From Trema orientale (lineage: Eukaryota > Streptophyta > Magnoliopsida > Rosales > Cannabaceae), in the NCBI GenBank assembly GCA_002914845.1, contig JXTC01000024.1:674347-738346 (forward strand): DNA of 64,000 nucleotides, written 5' to 3'. The position numbers and the translations under genes are program-made. The notes beneath the pieces are model-generated. The model ran no database searches, was not told where the DNA came from, and saw only the letters and a list, made by a program, of their open reading frames with translations. This document shows positions 38,762 to 50,098 of this stretch, one piece after another; the first letter of the stretch is position 1; each line of letters begins with the position of its first letter.

Positions 38762-39229
38762 TTATTGTTGAAGATCTGCAATTACATATTTTGAAATAAA
38801 GTATGGACATGAATCACCCCATACTTTATTCACTAAAGAAAGAATTACAAAAGAAGCTAGATCATGGGCCACCATATTACTAGCACGAAGAATATGCTGA
38901 CAAGAGCCATAACCAGCATAACTAATAAGAAAAATGATATCTTGAACAATTGAAGCTACAGTAGAAAAGGGTTGAGGTTGAGAAATTGCATGAACAACAA
39001 GCAATGAATCTGATTCTATTTTGTGCAAAGGGCATCCAAAATCAATAGTCAGTCGAATGCCTTCTCTAATTGCAATTAATTCAGCCGTTAAGACATCAAA
39101 TCCACCAGTTACCTTCAGTGCCCGACAAGTCAAGATCACACCTTCAGAGTCTCGAATTATTCCACCAATACCAATGGCATCACCTCCCTCAAAGGCAGCT
39201 GCGTCAACACTAAGTTTTAAACAACCCAA
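38762..39229 (-). pseudogene. LINE RNase H domain
   Basis: Open for 155 codons with the four RNase H acidic positions suggested by VDAAAF, TAELIA, ESDSLL and the late Asp of HDLASF. It is in a different frame from the RT piece. Confidence 0.85.
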
Positions 39230-39447
39230 GGCTGGTCGCCGCTATTGCGAAGAAACGACAGCTGCTGATTTAGGAGTCATATTTTCTGTGCGGCATTTGT
39301 TAAGCTGAAATTCTGACAGATAATGTTGAGACCAGTCAATAAGAGTAGTAGCATCTCTTAAAGAGTCATTGAATATCATATTATTCCTCCAGTTCCAAAT
39401 TGCCCATAGTACAACACAAACAGCTCAAAAAACTCCTTAGAGAGATG

Positions 39448-41274
39448 TCAAAATAGAGCAAAAAGAATATCAGCAATAGAAGCAAAACGGTTATAATAGA
39501 TTAGGTCCCAGCATTTCAGAACAGTCCAGAGGATGGAGAGTTGTTCACAAAAGAAGAAACAATGAGTCACACTTTTCACATCAGATTTGCAGCAACAACA
39601 AAGTGGACTAGCAGGAATATCTCGCTTCAACAAGTTGGAAGTCACTGGTAGACCACTATAGAACAAGCGCCAAACCAATATCTTAACTTTGGGAGAGATG
39701 TTAGAATACCACACTCGATTCCACCACTTCCTCAAATTATCATTAGTAGAAGCAGTTGAATTAATATGCTCAGTAAGTGCCACATGATATCCGGATTTCA
39801 CAGAATATTCACCATTTTTACTAAAGTGCCAAACAAGAGAGTCAGGAGCAGAACTAACATCCAAAGGAATAGAAAAAATTTCATCCCAATCTACTGAAAG
39901 AAAATGTTGGCAGACAAAAACATGGTTCCACAAACCTGGGCTCTCAATGAGATCATGAACATAAAGCTCATTATCAAAAGGCGGAGTGATTGGTCTGAAA
40001 GAGGACGGTCTCCGAAGCCACGGATCATGGAATACACGAATTGATAATCCATTTCCTACCCTCCAACGAAGACCTTTCGCTAGTAGAGCTTTCCCCCATA
40101 ACATGCTTTTCCACAACCAAGAACTCCCATTTTTATCAGAAGCATCTAAAAATTGGGAGTCAGTGTAATATTTGCCTTTCAAAACACGAGCTGCTAAGGA
40201 AGTAGGATGATGAAGTAGCCACCAAGATTGCTTGGCCAACAGGGCTTGGTTAAAAAGACCAATATCTCGGAAGCCTAAACCATCCATTGACTTCAGTTTA
40301 CAAATAATATCCCACTTTATCCAGGGGGTTTTCCGCTGTCCATCATTTGTGCCCCACCAAAAGTTCAAAAAAATAGACCGAATATCCTTACAAAGTCCTT
40401 CAAGAAGCTTAAAGATGCTCATGACATGAGTCGGGATGGCTTGTAAAACTGCTTTAATTAAAACCTCCTGACCTCCAGCTGAAAAGAGTCCCCTACGCTA
40501 ACTTTGAGCCCGCTTTCTAACTCGTTCAACAATATGCTCAAAAGTTTTATGCTTATTTTTACCGAACACCGTTGGTAGACCAAGATACCGATTATGTAAT
40601 TGTACCGACCCAAGCTCCAAAATTTGTAAAATAGCCTGAGTTGTATAATCATTGGTATTAGGACTAAGAGTGATAGCAGATTTCTCGAAGTTAATTTTTT
40701 GACCTGAGGCACACTCATACCAAAGAAGAATACGCTTCAAAGATTCTGCATCTTGAATAGTAGCTCGAGTGAAAATAAGACTGTCATCCGCAAAGAAAAG
40801 ATAGCTAATTCGAGGACTATCTCTAGCACATCGGAATCCCAAAATATCTCCGTTGTTCTCAGCTTGATGAATCAAAGAGGAAAATGCTTCAGCACACAAG
40901 AGGAATAAATAGGGAGATAGCGGGCAACCTTGACGGAGACCTCGAGACGGAATTATGTGACCTTCGGCTTTACCATTCAAAATTACCAAAAAGGAAGATG
41001 TAGAGACACAATCCATCACTCTATCCACCCAGCGATTCCCAAATCCCATACCCAGCATAATAGACCTGAGAAAAATCTACTCCACTCTATCATATGCCTT
41101 ACTCATATCTAGCTTCAATGCCATAAAACCTTTATTTCCATTAGATCGTCGGCATAACGAATGGAGAGACTCAAAGGCAATCATTGTATTATCAGAAATT
41201 AATCGTGCTGGAATAAAGACACTCTGGTTCTCAAATATTAAAGCCGGTAGTACAGTTTTCAGCCTATTCGCCAA
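39448..41274 (-). pseudogene. LINE reverse transcriptase and zf-RVT (three same-frame pieces)
   Basis: Pieces 41274-41077, 41058-40498 and 40422-39448 share one frame and are separated by single stops. RT motifs include DMSKAYDRVE, QGCPLSPYLF and FADD. The last piece carries GLGFRDIGLFNQALLAKQSW, RWRVGNGLSIRVFHDPW and SPKVKILVWRL, standard for the plant LINE C-terminal region. Confidence 0.9.
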
Positions 41275-41346
41275 TGCCTTAGTAATGATTTTATAAATGA
41301 TATTGCAGAGGCTTATAGGTCTAAAATCTGATACCGACTCCAGGTC

Positions 41347-42109
41347 TAAAAAAGCAGAAAATTTTACGATCTAATAATAGATGACCATATACTAAAAGGG
41401 ACAAAGACATCAGTGAGAGTTCAATATATTGTCAATGTATTGGACTCAGACAAATAAAGACTTTAAAGTCGAAGCACCTCATAGCAGTAGAGATGTGCTA
41501 TTATTTACGTACGCACTCTTCTTTTACGAAAATTGTCTCAACAAATAAAGCAAATATATGATTAAATCCGAAATATAAATAAGCAGAGGACATGACAAAC
41601 TATTTCGCAATGAAATGCATTTTACTAGTGGTACATAATAAGATAAACACTGATTAATCATAAATAGCGTATACACGCACTCGGTGGGGCATTTTTTGGC
41701 AGATTCCCTGACTAATGATGAGTACTTGATTTTGCATCTCTTATTACAACAATTATTTTCTTGACAAATTGTCTCATGATCATCACCAAAATGATCTTCA
41801 ATTATGGATCCTATCACTACAAAAAGAAAAAATAATTGAAATTAGATTAAAATGAGTTTTAAATGTTTGTAGCGCAAGTGTTTAAATGTGACATTCGATA
41901 TGTATAAATTATTCCCTCAAAAAACGAATAAATTAATGATCCGGTTGATATTTTGGCATCTTATATTTAAAGGTAATTTTTTGGGAGGTTTGTAAGAGTA
42001 AATGTAAGGTAATGAGTCTCTTTTCTTTTTTCAAGTTTAACTAACATAAGGAGTCCAGCTATGTGTAAATTTTTAATTCTGCGAGTTGACATAAATAATT
42101 CCATTTCTT
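41347..42109. other. Right LINE target duplication and intergenic sequence
   Basis: 41347-41359 is the right copy of the LINE target duplication. The rest is AT-rich; an open frame at 41524-41817 on minus has several cysteines but no start context or recognisable spacing. Confidence 0.4.
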
Positions 42110-42480
42110 TTTTCTCTATAAGAAAGAACTTTAATAAAAAAACAGAAAGTAGGATGGTTGTTACATGAGAATCAACCTCCCAAATAGAAAAAAGATCAGA
42201 AATTGATCCTTTGAAAGTCCAAGAGGCAACAACATGTGCAGCCGTATTGAACTCTCTCTGGACCCAATTGAAGTCGACCGATAAGACAGATTATGAGCTA
42301 AAGATATCTTCCCAGACATGGGTTAATTGACAGGCAGGAATCAACTTACTAATTAACAAATTTACTACAATCAAAGAGTCACTAAGAATAAATTTAACAC
42401 CTAAGTTTCTAGCATAGCATAACTATAAATCAAACTGAAGAGCTTGCAGTTCTGCCTCAAGGGCTGAATGAGCCTCAAAA
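42110..42480 (-). pseudogene. Second LINE RNase H fragment
   Basis: On minus, translation gives EAHSALEAELQALQF, LGVKFILSDSLIVVNLL, VDFNWVQREFNTAAHVVASW, the second half of a plant LINE RNase H. Stops interrupt it. It ends in GTAACAACCATCC...TTTTTTTATTAAAG, a LINE-type 3' tail. It is unrelated in detail to the LINE at 38.7-41.3 kb. Confidence 0.7.
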
Positions 42481-45400
42481 CACTTGGTAGCAACCAATTC
42501 CAGTTACGAGAGTGTGTCTTAGCTAGTAATATTTTGAAACTTAAGGGGTCAAAATTGAATTGGTTTCTTCTTAACATTTGCTTATATATAACTAACATAT
42601 GGTTTCTTCTTAACATGCAAATAATTGTACTAGATTTTGACAGAGAAAGGTACTCAAGAAAATAAGCATACATACATATATATATATACACACGCACATA
42701 TACACACACGATAATTTTATATTTTATAATAATAAGTTATGCATGTTTGTGTTTATAAATTTGTTCCATTTCATGTACGCAATTTCATGAACCATGTGAA
42801 ACTTATGTTCTCTCTTCTATTTTGATCCCTCTTTATTATTGTATTCACTATAACTAAAAAGTAATATCCTATATTTAGGTTTCTCCGCAAATTAAATCCT
42901 CCCATAGAATGATCAATGTGTAGATTTTTTTTCCCCCCACTATGTCATAATTTCTCTCATATATCCAAACTGGTCGAAATAGACCAAATCAAAGACTATT
43001 CCACTTTCAGACACCATATCAGAAAATTGCTGTCTATAACAAAAATATGCTGAAAACGACATCATTTCACAAGGCCAAACGTAAAAGAAATAATATAAAA
43101 TAACTATTGACTGGAGGTGTCTTAGGGATTGAGAAAAAAAAAAAAAAAATCAGTGAAAAACTGACCTCCACGGTGAGGATTTTGCAACAGTCCAAAAACA
43201 AAGTTAAAATAACCCCTATGTATCAGTTATAATAACATGAAATCCAAGATCACTTTTCAATCAGGGTAAAACCCATGGGAAGCACTTTTATGTAAATCTC
43301 CCTGTTTGTGTCAACAATATACATAAGATAAAAAATTTTAAAAAAAATAGTTTATAGCTTAAGAAAAGTTATAAACTAATTACTTGCGGAATGTACTCCA
43401 AAAGATATGAAGTAGAAGAAGAAAGCAGACAAACAAATGGATTTGTGGTTCATGCTGATCAATTTTGATCACCTTACGCATGAACAATTGCGTAATAGAG
43501 ACAATATGTGGTTATTTTGGGTATTTAAAGCATAAATGTCTTCAATAACTTAGATCGCTATATAATTTAGGGACTAAAATTATGAAGCAGTATAATGCAA
43601 CATCACATGATTAAGCCCCTAACAATCGGACATATTAAATAAGTAAACTGTAAATAATAGCATACATTTACGCCTTTCACGCGTAAAGATGCTCATAAAA
43701 CATACATTTTGGTCCTTTCTTTTTTTTTTTTTTTTTTTTCTAATTAGACTAGAGACAAATGCATATATACTTTATGAAAGATATAAAATTTTGACTAGAA
43801 CAATCGTTCGAAGCTGTGTATAGGACATATATTTTGTATATTTACATACAGGTTCATAATTTTGGAATTTGGTTATTTTAAGTAAGTGCAAGACATTACC
43901 TGCACCATTTTTTTTTATTAGGTCTAATGATGGTTTATTCTCAACTAGGATTTATTCTTTTTCTTCTTCTTCTTTTTTTTTTTTTAAATACGTTCAAGAA
44001 CTCTTTAATCTCACAACTAGTAAGTTAGCAGACTTTAGTAAGGTACGCAATAAAATAATATTCTAGTTTGTGAGAAATCTTTTTTTTGTTTTTTGTTTTT
44101 TTCCTTTTCTTTTAGGGCAGGGAGACAGGTATTTTGTTGGTAGGTTAGTTCGTAATCACGGGCCATGCAAAGCATCTTTTAATAGAGTTATTTGAAGTTT
44201 GTATTAATTTACAGATAACTTTGGCAATAAATAACTTGAAGGATCATTATATATAATTCTATCTCTTCGAATGGACAGACATACATATGTGTATGAAATA
44301 TCCAGAAAGAATTGAAACTTGTTACAATAAAATTTTAGATTATTTTGTAAATATAATAATCAACAAGTAATTGATATCTCTACGATTCAAATGACTAACC
44401 AAGAAAAGATTATTCTTTTTCTTTATTCGTTACCCCCTTAATCAAACAATGCAACCTAAATTCAGGTTAACAACTTATAATATTATTGCTCTCCTTTGGA
44501 GTTACAGTTGGGAGAATTTCAGTTTCTAGAAAAGAACTATATCAGATAATTAATTAGTTTAATCAATATTACTTTTTTTATGTTTAATTAGTCAATATTA
44601 TTACTTGGTTAAGACAGAAAGTTTAGCTATTAGCATCTTCTCGTAGTTTCTCTGTTTTCAAATAGTAGTATTAAAGCTTTCCAAAAAAACAAAAAATAGT
44701 ACTATTAGAATTCATCAAAGCTAAGCAGATTATTTAGAAGTGCCTTAACAATTACTTCTTAAAGAAAAAAAAATAAAAAAACCCTTAACAATTAAATAAA
44801 TTGTACAGCAAGGATGTTATCCTTGGACCTTTCCTTGGTTAGATTTGCAAATATGCTATAATATAAGAAAATAGATTGATCTAATAGATATTAGCGTACA
44901 ATAGGTTCTTATTTTTTTTATTCCTAGTCGATAGAGAATCCGAAAATAAATTAATTTCCAAAGCCTAAAATTGATTATTTCCTTATCAACGGAGAATTAA
45001 AAAAAAATCCTTATCATACTCTATAATATAGTTAACAAAAAATGGGACTGGAATTAAATGGCTAATAATACCGACGTATACAGTTCAAATTTTTTATGAA
45101 AAATATATTTTAAAAATCAGTGTAAAATTACAGATAGCCAAAAATTCAGCAATTTATTTATACGTGTATAATGTGATGAATTTTAAAAATACGCTAAGAA
45201 AAAATATAATTTTTTATAAAAATATTTTGAGTTTCCTATACTTTAATGTGATTTTTCATAAATTTTAAATATAATTTATGGATAATTGACTAAAAGTTCA
45301 ATAATCCAAAACAAAATAAGTATTTTATGACAAATAATAACAAAAATATCTTTTGTGATAAAAATATATTAGATTTGAAAGAAAAAATAAAATTTTAAAT

Positions 45401-45571
45401 AAAGAAAATGAAGTTAGTGTCTAATACGTACGCGTATAATACATTTTCATTGAAAAGTAAGTTTGATAAAAACTTAAGTAAGTTTGATAAAAATATGTAA
45501 TTCGGATGTATAATTCAAATATATGTACGTACGTACTTGTATAATTCGAATATCCTCTATATATTAGATAT
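42481..45571. other. Intergenic, no gene seen
   Basis: Very AT-rich with many poly-T runs and an alternating TATATACACACGCACATATACACACACG tract near 42675-42710. No open frame with recognisable content. 45420-45500 has a short direct repeat of AAGTTTGATAAAAA. Confidence 0.4.
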
Positions 45572-45758
45572 GGGCACAATTTAGTATGTATTTTTTAATT
45601 ATTATTATTTTATCCAATTAAACGTCTTTTCATAGTAAAACATAGAGGAAAAAAAAATATTTTTATTTATTATTTTTCTTTAAACTCAAATCATGATTAA
45701 AAAAAAAAAACCTATAGATAAATTAAAAAAAAAAAAAAAAACCTACTGGATTATGATT
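45572..45758. mobile_element. MITE, GGGCACCAATCC family (diverged)
   Basis: Starts GGGCACAATTTAGTATGTATT and ends AAACCTACTGGATTATGATTA, a recognisable inverted pair. The interior ACGTCTTTTCATAGTAAAAC matches the 17962 copy. It lies directly before the orphan exon at 45805. Confidence 0.55.
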
Positions 45759-45804
45759 ATGTATATAGAAATAAAACGCCAAGTAATTATACTCTAACGG
45801 CGTT

Positions 45805-45954
45805 ATGACGATCCTTGCGAAGATGAAGAGGCCAGAGAAGGCTTTGCCGTTGAATCACGTATGGCAGGTGGGGCCCTCCGTCACCGTCACGATCTCCAAG
45901 CTCCAGTCTCAACAGCCACCGCAGTGGATTCCAGGACCAGGATCACGAATTAAT
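45805..45954 (+). pseudogene. Orphan exon resembling a DOMON / AIR12-type start
   Basis: A 50-codon exon-like block starting ATG ACG and ending at a donor AAT|GTGCGT. It carries MKRPEKALPLNHVWQVGPSVT, which resembles the LNHVWQVGPSV segment of DOMON domains in AIR12 and cytochrome b561-DOMON proteins, followed by a Gln/Pro-rich stretch I do not recognise. G+C is far above the surroundings. No further DOMON exon follows; the next recognisable sequence is PIG-F intron 3 (about 46.34 kb). Probably a captured exon fragment. Confidence 0.4.
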
Positions 45955-46339
45955 GTGCGTATTCCTTTCCTATATATCTTGGTTTTGATTTTTTTTCCTC
46001 ATCTGGTTAATATTTTCAATTTTTCGGTTGATATTTTCATGGCTGAGTCACCTTTTTGTTCGGAAAAAAAAAAGAAAGTGAAAAACTAAAAACTTCTTGG
46101 AAAAACGTTAGACGTGGAGAAAATTTCTATGCATCTATGCATCACATGTTATCACTTTGTTGGTTATTTGTGGATTGGGATTTGAACAAAGTGAAAACAT
46201 TTTGATAAAACTTGTACGCATATCAAATTCACGGCGTACTATGTAAATGGTGTGAGCTGGGGCATTATGTTGTAGTTTTAATATTTTATATTGCGATCAT
46301 AATCTTTGGCTTTTTATTTAATTTTCATTCAGAAAAAAT

Positions 46340-48790
46340 GTGTAACAGAAATTTCGTTCACGCTGCTTTCGTAGCTTTATAATATTGGAATTTGATTTAA
46401 AGTTGAAGAAGAAGAAAGAGAGGAAATTGTTCGAGAATTGCTTTTCAATTCTAATTCAGATACATTTATAAAAGCAGCATCTTGATAAAATCTTCTTTGA
46501 ATAGGGTGGCTTTTCACTTAACTTTAATGGCTTGTTCCAATATGATAATCAACACTTGTGCGTAGACTATTATTTGTACACAACTATAATCTTTGGCATG
46601 TAATATTATGTTTCCCTTTTCTTTTTTTTTTTTTTTTTGCCAACATATGTTGAGGAACTATATGTAGTAATTAATATTATGTCTCTTCCTTATTTGCGAA
46701 TATATATGTTTTGAGGAACTATATGTAGATCATAAGATTAGTGCTGTCTACTTTCTGTACTAGGATCTCTGGCGAATGTTTTTGGAGCAATTGCTCTCAC
46801 TTAGGTGCACCAATGGGCGTCAATTAATTTCTTTCAATTTGAAGTCTCAACAAAACAATACTTTCACCTATATTCATCCGCCTTCATTATATGGAATGTC
46901 TCTTTCTTTTTCTTTTTTTTTTCTAATTTTTTTTTTCAATTCAACTAGAGGGTGTGAATTAACCTGGTCATTGTCGACAGATTGAGCTCTATATTATTAA
47001 ATGTTTAGTTATATGATTTGCATCCTTTTTCTTTTTTTTTTTCTCGTGAGGCATAGGTCTTTGTCAAAGACCATTAATTGGTCTATGATGAGGCCATTGT
47101 TCACATTTAAGTATCAAAGATCTTTGTTTCATCGGTTTCAATACCAGGCTCTAATTATAGATTCCCTCGTTTGATGAAGCAAACAGAGACAACAGTTAAC
47201 AACCGCTATACCATAGAGAAAACTTAACAAGTGGATGGAGTTTAACATCTAATCATCTTAAACTTATCAAGTTGATGGAGTTCAACATTGTCTAATTCAT
47301 CTTGCCTTTCTTCTTTTTCTGTGATTGTGCTATGTGTATATATTTATTTTATTTTTTTGTTCTATATCTTATAACTTCTAGGACCAAATTACTAAGAAGA
47401 AATTTTGGGAGTATGAATATAGTTTCCTCTCTCAAGCTGGCTAGAAGAATTATGGCCCGTTTGGTTGAACAATTCATCACCATTTTAATTCTAAGCCCAT
47501 TTAAATAGGCATTTGTTTCAACTATTTTGCAATTCAATTCTAATGGTCCATTTAGTTTTTTTACTATTTGAATGGTCTAATTTGTGTAGAATTTAGAATA
47601 GAAGGTCCAAGGTATTTTTAGATGGGTCATTTCAACAGTAGCCCAAAAAAGGGGTTCAAACCCCATTTGCACAGTAAATCCTTGAAGACTTGTCGTCCTC
47701 TTCACTTCTCTTCTTCTATGCTTCTCTTCTATTTCTTGTCCTACGGCACCCCACCCCACCTCACCCCACCCCACCCCACCCAGCTGACTTTCCTCTCCTC
47801 TCCTCTCTCTTTCAACGGTGGCACTGTAAGCAACTATATGAGTTGGATATGGAAACGAGCGCACCAAGAATTTCAATCCTATAAAACTCATAAGATTGAT
47901 GAGGATTGGCATCCTAGCCAGAAGCCCACATAGGATAAGGAAAGACCACAAAGAGAATAAGGAATATAAATTTTTTTTTGCTTTTAGGATTTGAAAGTTT
48001 TTAACTGTTAAATCTATTTCTACATGTTACTAACTTTTTTTCGGACATACTACAGTAAATTAATTTTTTCTATAATTGTTTTTGTAGTTGTATTTTTTAT
48101 TTATATGTTGAATGAAGTTGTTGGTAGAAAAAGGATTCCTTTGATATCTTTACCTATTTGCTGATAATACCCATCTAATTACTTAGCTCAGTTGTTACTG
48201 TATTCATAATATTTATGAATGAAAAAGATTTTTTGTTCTAACAGGGGATCGATGTTTTGGGCTTGAACGGCAGTGTAGAGGACTATAGATGAAACTAATA
48301 ATAAAGACATATACTCGTTAGATCCTAGTTCTATCGATAAAACTAATTGATCACTAATAAAATGTGAACAAAAGAAAAAAAATACTACTAATAAAACAAA
48401 AATTGACAATTGGAAACAAATTTCCATTAATTGATTAATCATCAAATATAACACAAAGGAAATATGTAAAGATGCTTTAATATACAAATAAAAGTTTCAG
48501 CATTCCAAACGCACATTCAGCTTTCTTTTTTTCAATTCGAATTGACCATTTCAACATCTCAGCCAAATATCCATTCTGATATTTTCACAGTTCTAATATA
48601 CCATTCTAACAAATTGTCCCAAACGTTAATTTCGTTACCATTCAAATGTCTACCATTCCCATTATTTCCATTCAAATGTCATTCATTTGTGTACTTTTAT
48701 TTTGTTTTTTATTTTTCCCTAGAAATTGTCAGCTTTGAAAAGGTTGCCTAGATTTTCTTATATATTTTGTTTCATAACCAGAATCTAGTG
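46340..48790 (+). pseudogene. PIG-F copy C, decayed fragment
   Basis: Starts within what is intron 3 of copy B (matching AGAGGAAATTGTTCGAGAATTGC to 30431-30452). It keeps a broken exon 4 (GGCGAATGTTTTTGGAGCAATTGCTCTCACTTAGGTGCACC, with an extra TCACTTA-type insertion creating a stop) and exon 5 (GTCTTTGTCAAAGACCATTA at 47057 on). Exons 6-8 are deleted. The 3' flank resumes with ACCATAGAGAAAACTTAACA (about 47211), is interrupted by roughly 1.3 kb of other sequence (47455-48715), and ends with GTTTCATAACCAGAATCTAG. Exons 1-3 are missing, so it cannot encode PIG-F. Confidence 0.85.
47455..48715. other. Sequence interrupting PIG-F copy C
   Basis: Begins ATGGCCCGTTTGGTTGAACA, a start typical of plant hAT- or MITE-like elements, and includes a CCACCCCACC run at 47745-47780. 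A short piece of copy C sequence (GGATTCCTTTGATA at 48132) lies inside, so there are probably two separate insertions. No gene recognised; open frames on either strand are driven by the C-rich run. Confidence 0.35.
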
Positions 48791-48983
48791 GAAAATAACA
48801 TCATAAAAGCACTTGATCGATTCTAGATCCTGTGTGATTTGAAAAGCTTCACTCAGCATCTAATGGCTAAATGCTTTTACTGAGTGCTATTCCATCTTTG
48901 AGAGTACTGGACTAATTAACATGCCACGATGGCATTTGATTCAAATCATCTATGCTATCATATATATTGCATAAAGATGCAGA

Positions 48984-49085
48984 AGCAGAGTAGGGAATAT
49001 AACGGAAAAGACTAAAAGCTGGGACCCTCAGGCACTAGTTATGATTCCCATGATTTCTTGTACAAATTATACCCATGAATAACTC
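48984..49085 (+). promoter_or_regulatory. Conserved upstream block of peptide gene 3
   Basis: GCAGAGTAGGGAATATAACGG, GCTGGGACCCTCAGGCACTAG, ATGATTTCTTGTACAAATTA and ACCCATGAATAACTC, starting 655 bp before the ATG at 49639. Confidence 0.65.
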
Positions 49086-49638
49086 AAAATTCTACAAATC
49101 TTATAAGAAGGAAATTCTACTTCTTTCCTCTCTAGAATATAGGACATTGGACCTATCAATATCAGGAACACCATTATATATATATATAGTCGGTCACCAA
49201 TTTATTCGTGCACGCAAAAGACACATTAGGGTCAGTACTACGATGAGCTAAAGCACTAGTATTGGACTAAAAAGAGTATATGGCCATGTACGTTGTTTGA
49301 AAAAAAAAAAGAAAAGAAAAAGAAAATATCATGTTCAACTTCAATTAATGGCCTTTATCCAAGGTATGTGGAGATATAGGGGTGATAAGCCTCACAAAAT
49401 TACTATTTAGAGAAAAGTCAGCTTCTTAGTTTTTGTGTACCTAACCCAATTTTCACTTGGCCTTTTCAAACTCTCTCTCCCTACGTGTGTATTTATATAT
49501 CTTTTATCGAACCATAGTTCCAATATCTAATTTCAATCTTCTTTTCTAACTTCTCTCAGTATTTTAATTAGAGTAGTTGGATTTTCTTTATCGTTTGTCC
49601 CTTTTATTTTCTGAATCATGGAATTATATCTTAAGGTT

Positions 49639-49917
49639 ATGGCTCGCTCATCGGTATTGCTTGTCTTCCTCTTTGCTTTAATTATAAGCTACATGCCATC
49701 TTATGATGCCAGAAAGGTTATGAGTCCAGAGAAGAAAGATTTCCTTCTTTTGCAGGACAGTTCAGCTCATCAAGCAATGCTTCCTAAAGATCAATACAGT
49801 TCAGGAATCGAAGAAGGTCAAGCAGTGGCAGAAAATGAAAAGTTCTCGACTATTATTACTTTTGGTAAGAGTAATAGAGTTTTGAGGTCAGTCCCAAGTC
49901 CTGGCATCGGCAACTAG
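49639..49917 (+). CDS. Secreted signalling-peptide precursor 3, CEP/PIP-like (92 aa)
   Basis: Single exon. The ATG at 49639 (MARSSVLLVFLFALIISYMP) is chosen over the in-frame ATG at 49618 because both paralogues start with MAR and a TTAAGGTTAT-type leader. The signal peptide ends near SYDA|RKV. The pro-region has SPEKKDFLLLQDSSAHQ, MLPKDQ and a Glu-rich stretch, and the chain ends RVLRSVPSPGIGN. Near twin of gene 2 but with terminal Asn as in gene 1. It lies 0.85 kb after the PIG-F copy C flank, the same relation that gene 1 has to copy B. A secreted apoplastic ligand role is inferred from the family. Confidence 0.78.
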   Translation: MARSSVLLVFLFALIISYMPSYDARKVMSPEKKDFLLLQDSSAHQAMLPKDQYSSGIEEGQAVAENEKFSTIITFGKSNRVLRSVPSPGIGN

Positions 49918-50097
49918 TCTAAAAAGGTGTCTTCAGTGTCATCAGTCTTAGGGGATCGTACAGTTGTTGTTGTCAAGTCTCTTGAATTATGGAAAAAAGT
50001 GTTTGTATACACATCTATATATATATATACACACACACATCTATACATGTCTGTCCAGTCTTGTTATTATATATGTACTAGTCTTAGGGGGGGGGGG

Positions 50098-50098
50098 N
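50098..50098. other. Ambiguous base after a poly-G run
   Basis: A single N follows an 11-base G run, and another N is at 35850. These are sequencing or assembly uncertainties, not biology. Confidence 0.9.

Larger units (their letters stand above)
38734..41346 (-). mobile_element. 5'-truncated L1-type LINE
   Basis: On minus the element opens inside the reverse transcriptase (ESVSDFRPISLCN), continues with KLDMSKAYDRVE, RQGCPLSPYLF, the catalytic FADD (ISYLFFADDSLIF), the WxxSIL/RWRVGNG region and a zf-RVT module with CCCCKSD...HCFFFC, and closes with RNase H (SVDAAAFEG, TAELIAIREG, ESDSLLV). The 3' end is a 13-base A tail (T run 38734-38746 on plus). A 13-14-bp target-site duplication brackets it. 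The endonuclease and ORF1 are absent, stops fall at about 41076 (the Trp after DRVE reads TAG) and 40498, and a frameshift precedes RNase H, so it is dead on arrival. Confidence 0.93.

Noticed and set aside
47650-47663. GGGGTTCAAACCCC as a SINE or tRNA B box.
   Set aside because: It is a perfect palindrome without an A box at the right distance, and no tRNA cloverleaf can be drawn.
47577-47951. Long overlapping open frames on both strands.
   Set aside because: They owe their length to the CCACCCC run and CT-rich sequence inside an insertion; no domain, no start context.
49618-49638. Upstream in-frame ATG for peptide gene 3.
   Set aside because: It would place polar residues before the signal peptide, and both paralogues begin at the MAR codon.
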